Positions 17,789 to 25,874 of a stretch of 64,000 nucleotides of DNA are shown here, in pieces. Made by a program: the position numbers and the translations under genes. Within the stretch, counting starts at the first letter, position 1. Each line of letters begins with the position of its first letter. Source of the stretch: Acidobacteria bacterium 28-9 (lineage in GTDB: Bacteria > Acidobacteriota > Blastocatellia > Pyrinomonadales > Pyrinomonadaceae); the NCBI GenBank assembly GCA_002050355.1, contig MWYY01000030.1, forward strand, positions 120,240 through 184,239, read 5' to 3'. A model generated the notes under the pieces. It was not told the origin of the DNA. It ran no database searches and worked only from the letters and a program-made list of their open reading frames with translations.

Positions 17789-18289
17789 TCACCACTTCTT
17801 AAAATCCTCTATGAAAAGAGGAACGTCCGTATGCTCAAGCAGAAGCTCGAACCGCCTCTGTTCTTCTTTCTTGAACCGTTCTTGATCGGGATATAGTTCC
17901 TTGATGATTGCAGAATCATCGAAATCTTCGTGCGCAGTTGCAGCGTCTTTATAGACGATGGTGAAGCGAAAGTCCCACCGCGCGGCTTCGTTGGCGTGAT
18001 TAATCGGGTAAGCGGCTGACATTTCAAGAATGCGCCCCAATTTCTTTTGTCGTTGGAGAATGGGATAATGGTTCTTTTTATAAAGTTCAAGAAATTCGTC
18101 AAAGTGTCCCCATTTGACTTTGTAGTAAAATTCGATGGTGAACGGGCGAGCCGCTGCTGCCTTCTGCTGTTGAGATTGGCTTTGAGCGAAAGCGTTTTGC
18201 CGCATAACAGGCATCAAAGCGGCGAGAGCAAGTATAATAAAAGTTATACTGCGCCGAGTTAGTAATGTTTTATTCAATGTTCTATTCAT
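17789..18289 (-). CDS. Hypothetical secreted protein
   Basis: The protein has 166 residues. A signal peptide (SITFIILALAALMPVMRQNAFAQ) precedes a Gln/Ala-rich linker and a domain of about 115 residues (FTIEFYYKVKWGHFDEFLELY; ARWDFRFTIVYKD). The pattern recalls dimeric alpha/beta-barrel proteins, but I cannot name the family. A GAGGA site supports the start. It lies downstream of the alpha/beta hydrolase gene, separated by a half attC-like sequence. Confidence 0.55.
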   Translation of the reverse strand: MNRTLNKTLLTRRSITFIILALAALMPVMRQNAFAQSQSQQQKAAAARPFTIEFYYKVKWGHFDEFLELYKKNHYPILQRQKKLGRILEMSAAYPINHANEAARWDFRFTIVYKDAATAHEDFDDSAIIKELYPDQERFKKEEQRRFELLLEHTDVPLFIEDFKKW

Positions 18290-18332
18290 AATTTTTTCCT
18301 CACTGTTAATTTGAATTTGTATTTCGAGTTTC

Positions 18333-18370
18333 TCGCTGCCCGCGCCATCGCGTTCAATGACTTTTTATGC
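18333..18370 (-). repeat. Half attC-like sequence
   Basis: On the minus strand, GCATAAA then AAGTCATTGAACGCGATGGCGCGGGCAGCGA-type sequence follows the alpha/beta hydrolase stop codon by 16 bases. It matches the R''-L'' half of the complete attC-like sites (consensus CATTGGACGTGAGGGCG). The other half is missing; unrelated sequence leads into the next gene. It looks like a cassette boundary truncated by deletion. Confidence 0.5.
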
Positions 18371-18386
18371 ACGGCTTGTCAACGTT

Positions 18387-19337
18387 TCACTCAAGCAAAA
18401 ATTTGCGTGTTCGGCGAATAACTTCGTCTTGAGTTTTTCCTAAAAAAAGGTAATGATTCGCATCTTTCATTTCGAAGATTTGCCCGCGCAGCGCATCACG
18501 GCGGAATTGCTCAATGTTCGCCCGCGTGTAGGGAACAGCATTTTTTATCCACCAATCATCCCCCTTCTTGCGTGCTTCATCATCAATCTGCGGCGACAAA
18601 TAAAGGTGATGTTCGGGCGTCGCGTAAAAAGCCAGCGCGGGAGCTTTCACTTTCGTGTAATCTGGGTGAAATGTACTCATCGCTTTGATTATTGCTTTGT
18701 ATTGTTCCCACACATTAGGCGGCGGCATATCGCTAACAATAATTTGAGCGGCATCGGGAGAATCTTGCACTTCAAGGACGAGACGTTTGAAAATCGGCGG
18801 AGTGCTTGGGTCGGTCAGTGCCAGTTCCGCATTGCGCCTGCGGTCGTAAGCCGCGTCAAGGTAAACGAGCTTCTTCACGCGCTTTGGATATAACGACGCG
18901 AACAAAGTCATTTCGTCGCCCGCCATTGAATGCCCGACGATGTTAGCCTTTTTGATTTTCATCCGGTCGAGAAATTGCCGTATATCCTCAACGCGAGTGG
19001 CGGTATCGTAACCTGTCTGCGGCTTGTCAGATTCACCAAAACCGCGTCGGGTGAGCGCAATAACGCGGAAGCGGTCAGTGAATTTCGGCGCGAAATCGTC
19101 GAAGACATGGGCATTGTCACGAAATCCGGTAAGCAGCAATAACACATCGCCTGTGCCGCCCCAATCAAGGTAGTGCATTTTGATACCGTTAGCCGTGACG
19201 AATTCGCTTTTATGCGGCGACTTGTCTGTCGGTTTGGCGGGCGTGTCGGTTTTTTGCGCCAGCGCAAACTGAAGACCAAATAGAAACATTGCGACGAGCA
19301 GGACACGCCGACTCATTTGATTTAATTTTCTACGCAT
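18387..19337 (-). CDS. Secreted alpha/beta hydrolase
   Basis: The protein has 316 residues. A signal peptide (VLLVAMFLFGLQFALAQ) leads to an alpha/beta-hydrolase fold. The nucleophile elbow is GHSMAG with Ser137, the oxyanion region LLTGFRDNAHVF is near 70-80, the strand and turn RRGFGESDKP at 98-106, and the catalytic His near residue 295 (DANHYLFLG). The start at 19337 is set by GAGGAG upstream. The substrate is unknown; esterase or lactonase are possibilities. A GTTAGAT core (19367-19373) lies 30 bases before the start and a half attC after the stop, so the gene has cassette-like borders. Confidence 0.8.
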   Translation of the reverse strand: MRRKLNQMSRRVLLVAMFLFGLQFALAQKTDTPAKPTDKSPHKSEFVTANGIKMHYLDWGGTGDVLLLLTGFRDNAHVFDDFAPKFTDRFRVIALTRRGFGESDKPQTGYDTATRVEDIRQFLDRMKIKKANIVGHSMAGDEMTLFASLYPKRVKKLVYLDAAYDRRRNAELALTDPSTPPIFKRLVLEVQDSPDAAQIIVSDMPPPNVWEQYKAIIKAMSTFHPDYTKVKAPALAFYATPEHHLYLSPQIDDEARKKGDDWWIKNAVPYTRANIEQFRRDALRGQIFEMKDANHYLFLGKTQDEVIRRTRKFLLE

Positions 19338-19366
19338 TTGATTTTCTCCTCTTAAACTAACAAGGC

Positions 19367-19373
19367 ATCTAAC
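19367..19373 (-). repeat. Isolated R'-type integron core (GTTAGAT)
   Basis: Read on the minus strand, GTTAGATGC fits the integron R' consensus GTTRRRY and lies just upstream of the alpha/beta hydrolase start. No matching R'' or L'' could be found in the 160 bases before it. An imperfect hairpin (AAGGTTTTGTCG / CGACGTTACCTT, with GCGTTT / AAACGC inside) lies at about 19465-19520, after the stop of the preceding gene. It may be the remains of an attC. Confidence 0.3.
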
Positions 19374-19533
19374 GATAAAATTATGTTGCGTCATACACTG
19401 CCTTACTTAAACTCCTCACTATCAAACCGATGGTTGCGCCAACAACAAACAAGCCAAAGGTAACGTCGAAAAATCTGCCTTTTGCGTTTTAGTTATGAAA
19501 CGCAAAGCGACAAAACCTTAACCATTCTCGCCG

Positions 19534-20361
19534 CTAAACAGACCAAGCGGTTAAAACGCGCTCTATTTCGGGATGCGCATCTTCTCTCAAACGCGCTGCT
19601 AATTGCTCATCAGACAGCTTTTCATCCGATTGCAGAAAGGCTTTCCACAGGCGTTGCAGCGCTTCAATTCCGCCCGCCTCGTAAATACGCTTTGCGGCGA
19701 CATGAAGACGGCATTGATACCAGCCGTAGTTTTGCGCTCCGACATCTGTGTATAACCGCTCGAAATCTTCCAGACTGCGATAGCGCAATTCGGCGACTCC
19801 CAAGTTTGCGACCATCTGCGGAAAAGTTTCCAAAGCGGGCAATTGCTCCGGCTCTACGGCAACCGTGTAGGCGTGCAGACAGATGTTGCAAAACAGTTCC
19901 AACAACCAAAGGCGCGGCAATTGGCATTTTCCTTGTAGCTGAAACAAGTGTCCCAACTCATGCACAGCGATCAGGTCGAAGAATGGCGAAAGATTAATCG
20001 AGCCGTCCGGCTGACCATACGCGGCTTTCATCGCTTGCGCCGCTTCGGGCGGCAAGGCTTCGGCGGGCGGTGTCATACTTTGCCAGAAGCCGTTGTCCTG
20101 ACCTGCTACCGCCAGCGTCCGCTCGTCGGTGAAGTGCGCCATCCCGTAAACCGGAAATGTAGCGTATTCGCTCCAGTGTTCCGGCGTGAGAACCAGCACG
20201 CGCATTTGCGGCTCAAACTCCAGCGCCGAGCCGAGAAATTTATGGGCATTTCGGCAGCGCACGGCAATTGATTGAGCCTGTTGTTCAGTTCCCGCGCTTG
20301 CGTAAACCGGGAATTGGAAATCTGATAATTCAATAAGATTAGGATATTGATTCAAAGACAT
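19534..20361 (-). CDS. Putative zinc metallopeptidase-like protein (HELGH motif)
   Basis: The protein has 275 residues with no signal peptide, so it is probably cytoplasmic. The zinc-peptidase signature HELGH is at 134-138 in the context LIAVHELGHLFQL. A third ligand is not obvious; Glu165-167 in the following helices are candidates. The rest does not match a family I can name, and the N-terminus (EQQAQSIAVRCRNAHKFL) resembles uncharacterised gluzincin-like proteins. The AAAGGAG ribosome binding site supports the start. It lies between cassette-like genes, with no complete attC at its 3' end. Confidence 0.6.
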   Translation of the reverse strand: MSLNQYPNLIELSDFQFPVYASAGTEQQAQSIAVRCRNAHKFLGSALEFEPQMRVLVLTPEHWSEYATFPVYGMAHFTDERTLAVAGQDNGFWQSMTPPAEALPPEAAQAMKAAYGQPDGSINLSPFFDLIAVHELGHLFQLQGKCQLPRLWLLELFCNICLHAYTVAVEPEQLPALETFPQMVANLGVAELRYRSLEDFERLYTDVGAQNYGWYQCRLHVAAKRIYEAGGIEALQRLWKAFLQSDEKLSDEQLAARLREDAHPEIERVLTAWSV

Positions 20362-20458
20362 TTGTGTTTCTCCTTTCTGGTATAGACCAGAGCAAATTAA
20401 GATTGAATTTACGGGCGCGTTTTGAGTCCCGCCTTAGAATTGGTTTGCGCTTTCGCAG

Positions 20459-21586
20459 CTACCTCTTTTCGCTTAACATCAAGTCTATTGCGGCAAAAAC
20501 AATATCACGCACGTAATGATTTTCGTTCGGGGAAAAATTGCTCATTGCGACAATTGAAATTGAATTGTCAGGCGCTAAAACAATCAATGAATTAAAGCCG
20601 ACATCCACGCCTAGATGTGTGAGCAACTGATGCCCGTTACGCTGACTCAGAAACCAACCCAACCCGGCTTTTCTACCGGTTTCGACATCGGCTTGCGGTT
20701 TCCACAATAAATCGTAACTCGACGCTTTGAGGATTCGTCTGCCGTTTAGCTCTCCGCGATTTAAGTTTGTCATTGCCCAGCGATTCATATCGTCAATGTT
20801 GGAGTAAAGAGTAGAACTCGGCGCGTGCGCTCGGTTATAAGGGAAAACCTTACTGACCGTTACGCCCGATTCGCCCTGAACGTGCGGAGTGGTCAACAGT
20901 TTCCGATTTGCTTGGCGTATCAACAAAGTGCTGTGTTTCATTCCAAGCGGTTTGAGAATGTTTCGCCGCACGTAGGACTCAAAACTCTCGCCCGACACTT
21001 TTGCAATCACGTCGCCGAGAACTTCAAAGGCGATATTGCTGTATTGAAACTTCTCGCCGGGCGCGCTAATCAAAGACAAATTGGTCAAACTTCGGACATA
21101 CCTTTCCAACGCGCCGTCGTCATATTCGGGTTTGTCCCAGTGATAACCTTCATCTTCGACATCAGGCATTCCTGAGGTATGACCTAACATCTGGCGCACC
21201 GTAATTGCCGCAAACCGTTCATCCTTCAGCCGAAAGTATGGTAAATATTCGGTTACGCGGGCATCCAAGTTAATCTTGCCGCGCTCGACTAACTGCATTA
21301 TCGCGGCGGCGACAAAAGGCTTTGTAACCGAAGCCATATGGAAAAGAGATTTGGAAGTAACCGGCTTACCGTCACCTAATTTCGCAACACCGAAGCCTTT
21401 GGCATAAATGACCTTGCCATTTTCGACGATGCCGATGGCAAAGCCCGGAATCTGGTTTTCGCGCATCGTCTTTTCAATCAGCGGCTCAAGGCGCGTCTGT
21501 ATTAAAACTCGGCGTTCTTTCTGAGCAAACGCGCCGGACGCGAGTGCGGCAAGGATTAGCAAAATTAAAATTATACGTTTAATCAT
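20459..21586 (-). CDS. Secreted serine hydrolase (class C beta-lactamase/penicillin-binding fold)
   Basis: The protein has 375 residues. The signal peptide (IILILLILAALASGAFAQ) is followed by the catalytic SxxK motif SVTK at Ser86-Lys89 and the YxN motif as YSN in FQYSNIAFEVLG. A late HLG-type motif (LTHLGVD) replaces KTG, as is usual for this esterase/peptidase family. Likely activity is D-amino-acid peptidase or esterase action in the periplasm, not beta-lactam resistance. The start at 21586 is chosen for GGAAAGAG upstream and a proper signal peptide. It begins 33 bases after the R' core of attC-like site 3, as cassette genes do. Confidence 0.85.
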   Translation of the reverse strand: MIKRIILILLILAALASGAFAQKERRVLIQTRLEPLIEKTMRENQIPGFAIGIVENGKVIYAKGFGVAKLGDGKPVTSKSLFHMASVTKPFVAAAIMQLVERGKINLDARVTEYLPYFRLKDERFAAITVRQMLGHTSGMPDVEDEGYHWDKPEYDDGALERYVRSLTNLSLISAPGEKFQYSNIAFEVLGDVIAKVSGESFESYVRRNILKPLGMKHSTLLIRQANRKLLTTPHVQGESGVTVSKVFPYNRAHAPSSTLYSNIDDMNRWAMTNLNRGELNGRRILKASSYDLLWKPQADVETGRKAGLGWFLSQRNGHQLLTHLGVDVGFNSLIVLAPDNSISIVAMSNFSPNENHYVRDIVFAAIDLMLSEKR

Positions 21587-21618
21587 AAATAACTCTTTCC
21601 GCAGATATTTCGATAGAT

Positions 21619-21731
21619 GTCTAACGGTTGAGATGACGTAGGGCGAAACCACCACCACGCAAGCTAAAGGTAACGGACAACGCCCAAACAAAGTCGCTGC
21701 CCGCGCCCTCACGTCCAATGACTCGTTAGGC
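21619..21731 (-). repeat. Integron attC-like site 3
   Basis: On the minus strand it runs from R'' GCCTAAC (21731-21725), a perfect RYYYAAC, to R' GTTAGAC (21625-21619), a perfect GTTRRRY. The arms pair as R''-spacer-L'' with L'-spacer-R'. The L'' arm GACGTGAGGGCG has one base more than its partner GACGTAGGGCG, the extrahelical base that gives attC its polarity. R'' lies 28 bases after the stop codon of the gene at 21759. This is the best-formed site in the window. Confidence 0.78.
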
Positions 21732-21758
21732 GCGTTGTAGATAGCAAAGATTTTTGCA

Positions 21759-22961
21759 TTACGGACGACTGAAAACCGCGCCGTGCGGGATTGCTCTGCC
21801 GTTTTTACCGTGTTTCCAAAGTTCACGGTCAAAGTTGATTCCCGCTTGTTTTGCGTCTTTCTCTCGAAACGCTTCGTCTAAACTCAACTTGCCGGTTTGG
21901 GAATTTATCTTTGCAATCAAGACTCGGCTTTCGAGCGTATCACCGCCGCCGCTGATGACAATTCGCTCGCCGCTCGGTTCGAGCGCAATCCAATGCGGGC
22001 TATCTTTCTCGCCTAAAACAAGGCGGCTCACTTCGACGGGCTTTGACGGATTCGATACGTCTAAGCTGACTAAGGCGCGGGAAGCGGGAACGGTTTGAAT
22101 CCAAAACTTTCCCGCGACGACAGGCAACGCGCAATTTTTGCCGCCGAAAGCGTGAACGAATTCCGCCGAAGGATTTTCGCTTTCGAGATTTGTAATGCGA
22201 TACAAACCACAGCTAAATGTCGAAACCAAAACCGTCCGCCCGTCCGAAAGAACGCGCGGCTCAGCCGGATCACTACCTTCCGCGCCTTGCAAATAAATTG
22301 ATTTGAGCAATTTGAAATCCGACAGTCGCCAAATTTGAACGACGTGGCTGCTCTCTTTTTCGTGCATATCCGAACTTGTCAAAATCACGCGGTCAAGCGC
22401 GGGAACAACCGCCAAGCTATACGGACGGATAAATTTCTCAACTTTCGGGTCGGCGGCATCGGCAATTCTGACGACATTTCCTTTTGGGTCGAGTTCAACC
22501 AACGCTCCGGGTTCTTCGTTGTGATGTCCGCGCATCTGCAAAGTGGAAAGCACATTTCCGTTGGGAAGCCGCACAAAACTATGCGGGTGCATATAATCGC
22601 CCGCGACGATAAAAGAATCCAAAAGACGCGGCTTGGTCGGTCGAGAAAGGTCAAATCTAAAAGTTTGTCCGCTACCAAATCCATTGGCAAAAAGAATGTT
22701 GCCGACTGGCATTTCGTGTTCAGTATGGTGCGGATAGTTTTTTACCGCGCCGACCGGCAAAGTTGTTATGATTCGTCCGTATTGTTTTGATTTCGGGCGC
22801 ACATCAATCACCGCGAGAAAATCACTCTCTTTTCTGTCGGCATCGCCCGCCCATACAAACAAATAAGGGCTTGACGATATTCGGCGGTTATTCTGACCTT
22901 TCGCCGTTGCGCCAAAAAACATCAAAACGGCAAAGGCAAATATGATTAAAATTCGTAACAT
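21759..22961 (-). CDS. Secreted beta-propeller protein, selenium-binding-protein-like
   Basis: The protein has 400 residues. A signal peptide (LIIFAFAVLMFFGATAKGQ) is followed by a propeller-like repeat domain. Segments such as HHTEHEMPVGNILFANGF, HSFVRLPNGNVLSTLQ and SKPVEVSRLVLG resemble the SBP56/methanethiol oxidase fold, including conserved histidines that could bind a metal. The CSSC motif typical of that family was not found, so the assignment is tentative. An AGGAGG site 7 bases before the ATG at 22961 fixes the start. It sits between two attC-like sites and forms a clear cassette. Confidence 0.6.
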   Translation of the reverse strand: MLRILIIFAFAVLMFFGATAKGQNNRRISSSPYLFVWAGDADRKESDFLAVIDVRPKSKQYGRIITTLPVGAVKNYPHHTEHEMPVGNILFANGFGSGQTFRFDLSRPTKPRLLDSFIVAGDYMHPHSFVRLPNGNVLSTLQMRGHHNEEPGALVELDPKGNVVRIADAADPKVEKFIRPYSLAVVPALDRVILTSSDMHEKESSHVVQIWRLSDFKLLKSIYLQGAEGSDPAEPRVLSDGRTVLVSTFSCGLYRITNLESENPSAEFVHAFGGKNCALPVVAGKFWIQTVPASRALVSLDVSNPSKPVEVSRLVLGEKDSPHWIALEPSGERIVISGGGDTLESRVLIAKINSQTGKLSLDEAFREKDAKQAGINFDRELWKHGKNGRAIPHGAVFSRP

Positions 22962-22991
22962 AGTTTTCCTCCTGGCAGTCAAAAGAGAAGC

Positions 22992-23105
22992 GCATAGCGG
23001 TGGAGTTGACGTGGCACGGAACACGGCAATACGCAAGTTTAAGTTCGACAGGCGACGCGATAACAAAGTCGCTGTCCCGCCCTCACGTCCAATGATTTGT
23101 TAGAC
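22992..23105 (-). repeat. Integron attC-like site 4 (contains the stop codon of the preceding gene)
   Basis: On the minus strand R'' is GTCTAAC at 23105-23099, and its TAA is the stop codon of the acetyltransferase gene, an arrangement often seen in integron cassettes. The L'' arm is CATTGGACGTGAGGGCG. The R' end is degenerate (GCTATGC, 22998-22992). The next gene starts 31 bases beyond it with its own ribosome binding site. Confidence 0.72.
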
Positions 23106-23735
23106 GATGATGGGCGCGAGTGCGGGAGGGTCACGACGGAACGTCCACAGCCGCAGTCCGCTCTTTGGTTCTACTACTTCTACAACCTTCTTGAAGCCAA
23201 GGTATTCATAGAAGGCAACATTGTCAGGTTGGGCAGTTTCAAGGTAGCAAGGCAGCCCTGAGGCGTCGGCACGATTCATGATTGGTTCGAGCAAAGCCCG
23301 TCCTAATCCCTGCCCACGCGCTTCGGGCGAGACTCCAACTACCATCACGTACCAGTGAGCGGGTGGAACATCTCGGTGATGAAACGGTTCAATCGTTCCC
23401 AGCACCGAGAAGAAACGTTCAGCCGCATCTTCGCCTAAGACGTTAGGCAAATCGTCAAGTCCAGCCGCTGACGCGCGTTCAGGCGTAACTTCCCATGTTT
23501 CAGGCGGAAGCCAAACGGCTGCGCCTAATGGTCTGCCTTGTGTTGTCAACACTTCCCCGAACAGCATTCCGTATCGCAGTAACGGCGCGAAATGTGCGGG
23601 CGAATGGGCTGCCCGTTCCGCCGCGTCGGGGAACACGTAGGCTTGTAACGGGTCGTCATGAAAAGCGCGTGCGAGTGACTCTGCTGCAGAACTCAGATTT
23701 TCCTCACGAAGGGAAACGATGTTTTTAGTTGTCAT
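23100..23735 (-). CDS. GNAT-family N-acetyltransferase
   Basis: The protein has 211 residues and is cytoplasmic. The acetyl-CoA binding motif A is VVGVSPEARGQGLGRALLEP (about residues 130-149), with the pattern Q/RxxGxG/A. Motif B follows as PCYLETAQPDNVAFYEYLGF. This architecture is shared by many acetyltransferases that act on small molecules or antibiotics; the substrate is unknown. The start at 23735 is supported by AGAGGAG. The stop codon TAA lies within the R'' core of attC-like site 4. Confidence 0.85.
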   Translation of the reverse strand: MTTKNIVSLREENLSSAAESLARAFHDDPLQAYVFPDAAERAAHSPAHFAPLLRYGMLFGEVLTTQGRPLGAAVWLPPETWEVTPERASAAGLDDLPNVLGEDAAERFFSVLGTIEPFHHRDVPPAHWYVMVVGVSPEARGQGLGRALLEPIMNRADASGLPCYLETAQPDNVAFYEYLGFKKVVEVVEPKSGLRLWTFRRDPPALAPIIV

Positions 23736-23796
23736 ATCTAAAATGCTCCTCTGGAAATGCGAGTTAGTCGCTCTTACCACGTCGCTTTGACCTGTC

Positions 23797-23909
23797 GTCT
23801 AACGATTGAGTTGACGCTGGCGGAAACCAGCTAGCGAAAGCAAACATTTTATACGCAACGTAAATAAGAAAGTCGCTGTTTTTGCCTCACGTCCAATGAC
23901 TTGCTCGGC
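23797..23909 (-). repeat. Integron attC-like site 5
   Basis: On the minus strand the site starts with a degenerate R'' (GCCGAGC, 23909-23903) 39 bases after the dioxygenase stop codon and ends with the perfect R' GTTAGAC at 23803-23797. The L'' block CATTGGACGTGAGGC and the internal inverted pair CTGG/CCAG agree with the other sites. The acetyltransferase gene starts 62 bases beyond R'. Confidence 0.68.
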
Positions 23910-23948
23910 GTGGCGTAATTAAAACTCAGTTTCTGTAAAGCCAAACAA

Positions 23949-24626
23949 TTAGCCTCTTTCAAGAACAATGTCCCAAGCTACGACGAGTGAGTCCGATTCA
24001 AGTTCTTTAGTCGGTGGTAGAACCTTACCAAGCGCCGCATCCTTATCCGAACCTAGCTCATTGAAAATAGAATCTTTCTCGTTGAGCGGCTCGTTCGGGA
24101 AATACATTTGTGTTATTAAGCGGTCGTTTTTTCCCGCTATGTCGAAATGGATGTGTGGTGGGCGCATGACTACAGGACTGACCGGATATGCACCGGGCTT
24201 AATTGTCTTAAACCGATAGCGCCCTTCAGCATCGGTGAACTGAACACCGTAGCCCTGAAAGTTCGGGTCTAAGGGTGCTGCATTGGAATCGGTCGCGTGA
24301 GCATAACGCCCGTGTGTGTTTGCCTGCCAAAGCTCAATTTTAGCTCCCCGCACGGGTTCACCCTTGCGATTCAAAACCCTGCCCGTCAGGTGAATCATCT
24401 TCCCTTGTGCGTGTCCCCGCTTACCCTTAATGACGGTCAGGTCTGCGTCATGGTCGAGCGGTCTGATTAGCGGGTAGAAAGGTCCCATGATTTGCTCAGG
24501 CGTAAGCTGACGTTTTATCTCCTGCGCGAAAACGGAACCGACTCCGCCCGTCAAAGCAAGCCCGCCGAACCCGATAGCCATTTCTAACATCTGCCGGCGC
24601 GTAAAGCCTTTTTCTTGTTCGTTCAT
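23949..24626 (-). CDS. Intradiol ring-cleavage dioxygenase (Tat-exported)
   Basis: The protein has 225 residues. It starts with a twin-arginine-like signal (FTRRQMLEMAIGFGGLALTGG), so it is probably folded in the cytoplasm and exported. The Fe(III) ligands expected for this family are present: Tyr108 (GRYAHA), Tyr147 (GAYPVS), His158 and His160 (RPPHIHFDI). The entry LTGRVLNRKGEPVRGAKIELWQ is the usual beta-sandwich start. Catechol-type substrates are probable, although many exported members are uncharacterised. It precedes an attC-like site and so appears to be a cassette ORF. Confidence 0.88.
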   Translation of the reverse strand: MNEQEKGFTRRQMLEMAIGFGGLALTGGVGSVFAQEIKRQLTPEQIMGPFYPLIRPLDHDADLTVIKGKRGHAQGKMIHLTGRVLNRKGEPVRGAKIELWQANTHGRYAHATDSNAAPLDPNFQGYGVQFTDAEGRYRFKTIKPGAYPVSPVVMRPPHIHFDIAGKNDRLITQMYFPNEPLNEKDSIFNELGSDKDAALGKVLPPTKELESDSLVVAWDIVLERG

Positions 24627-24654
24627 TTTGCTTTCTCCTTAAAAGTAAATTTTA

Positions 24655-24693
24655 GCGGGCGACATCAAAAATCGGATTCGCGCCCGCCTTTTT
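24655..24693. terminator. GC-rich stem-loop between two minus-strand genes
   Basis: GCGGGCG (24655-24661) and CGCCCGC (24681-24687) form a 7 bp stem. The T-run (CTTTTT) follows on the plus strand; on the minus strand, the direction of the genes, it is followed only by TAAAATTT. It lies just downstream of the NTF2-like gene at 24698 and may end its transcript. Confidence 0.4.
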
Positions 24694-24697
24694 GGTC

Positions 24698-25540
24698 TTA
24701 CTGCTTAACCTCCGAAACGTGGTCGGCGACGGCTTGCCAGCGTCCGCCGCGCCAGACCCAGGTTGTTGTGTAGCGTTCGCTGCCATCAAAGGGCTTGTTG
24801 TCTTTGTTCGTTCCTTTATAGCGGACAGTTCCGGTTTCTACCGCCGCACCGTTGCCGATAACACGCACTTTTTGGTCGGAGATTTCAAAAGTTTCAAACT
24901 TATGTGGATTAGTTTTGTAACTTGCCAAATTTTCCGTTTTGTTTTGGACTTTGCCTTTTTCATTTGTGTAAATATATTCATCGGCAAGAATTCGCTCGAC
25001 AGCCGCAGCATCTTGATTTTTAATCATTTCGCCGTATTCCTTTCCCACCTTCAGAACTTGCTGCTCCATCAATTTCCGGTCGTGCTGTGCTTCGGAAACA
25101 TGCTCAGCGACAAATAGCCATTTTCCGTTACGTTTTTCCAAAACTGACGTGTAACGTCCTTTGTCCATGTGCGGTTCGGCTTTTTCATCAGTTGCTGGAG
25201 CGGACGTAAATATCCAAGCGCCGGTCAAAATAGCCGTGTTGCCCATCACTTTGGCTTTTACATCCTCGGTTTTGAGCGCGATTATTTTGTAAGTCGGCTT
25301 TTCTTTTTCTTTTCTGAACATTTCCAAAGTCTGGACTTTGTTTCTTGTTTGACCTCCTTCACCCGCGTAAATATAGTCATCTGCGAGAACTCGCTCAAAA
25401 AACGCGATGTCTCGTTTGATTTCGGCTTGTTCATATTCCGCATTGATTTTCAAAATTTCCTGCTCGTCTTTGCTCGTTTGCGCAAAAGCCGCGAAGGTTG
25501 AAACGATTGTTATCAGTGTAATCATCAGTAGTTTTTTCAT
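24698..25540 (-). CDS. Secreted protein with two NTF2-like (DUF4440) domains
   Basis: The protein has 280 residues. A signal peptide (LLMITLITIVSTFAAFAQ) is followed by two DUF4440 domains, roughly 24-145 and 155-278. Each carries a start helix (EQEILKINAEYEQAE; LKVGKEYGEMIKNQ), an ADDYIYAG/ADEYIYTN segment and a final strand pair (RNGKWLFVAEHVSE; RGGRWQAVADHVSEVKQ). The two halves resemble each other, which points to internal duplication. It is paralogous to 7424-8254. Function is unknown. Confidence 0.75.
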   Translation of the reverse strand: MKKLLMITLITIVSTFAAFAQTSKDEQEILKINAEYEQAEIKRDIAFFERVLADDYIYAGEGGQTRNKVQTLEMFRKEKEKPTYKIIALKTEDVKAKVMGNTAILTGAWIFTSAPATDEKAEPHMDKGRYTSVLEKRNGKWLFVAEHVSEAQHDRKLMEQQVLKVGKEYGEMIKNQDAAAVERILADEYIYTNEKGKVQNKTENLASYKTNPHKFETFEISDQKVRVIGNGAAVETGTVRYKGTNKDNKPFDGSERYTTTWVWRGGRWQAVADHVSEVKQ

Positions 25541-25567
25541 TGTTTTTGCTCCTTTTTGTTTTTTGTT

Positions 25568-25825
25568 TTATTTGTTTATAAAGTAATCGGCAATCGAATT
25601 GCCGCACAGCATTTCGGTCAAGCCGACGAAATGAATTTTGCCCGCGAGAGACAGTTGTTTGATTTCCGCGTTTTCAAGGCAAAAACCGGAAATTATTTCC
25701 GGCAGCGAGAAGACGTGAACTTCCGCTCGGCATATTTCGCAATAAACCGATTTTGCGTTGCGCGTCCGTATAATCGTGATTGTGTGCGTTTCGACCGTTA
25801 TTTCGGTTCGTCGTTTATTGGTCAT
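25568..25825 (-). CDS. Hypothetical small protein with a CxxC motif
   Basis: The protein has 85 residues. The first 30 are polar and beta-like (TEITVETHTITIIRT). A CEIC motif follows in VYCEICRAEV, and a single later Cys (GFCLEN) could help bind a metal. No family is recognised. It is transcribed away from the winged-helix/TolB gene at 26016 across a region of about 190 bases that holds a palindrome. Confidence 0.5.
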   Translation of the reverse strand: MTNKRRTEITVETHTITIIRTRNAKSVYCEICRAEVHVFSLPEIISGFCLENAEIKQLSLAGKIHFVGLTEMLCGNSIADYFINK

Positions 25826-25858
25826 TATTTTTTTAATTCAAACCGGAAGTTATTGTCA

Positions 25859-25874
25859 GAAACGGGCGTTTCTG
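25859..25874. promoter_or_regulatory. Palindrome in a divergent intergenic region (possible operator)
   Basis: AGAAACG and CGTTTCT form a perfect 7 bp inverted repeat around GG, between a small minus-strand gene and the winged-helix/TolB regulator. The position would suit autoregulation. The same half-site occurs at 6121-6150 with a longer spacer. Binding is an inference only. Confidence 0.3.

Noticed and set aside
20395..20450. Possible short attC after the serine hydrolase (GCAAATT ... GCAAACC)
   Set aside because: The outer bases agree, but the inner arms do not pair and the cores do not fit GTTRRRY.
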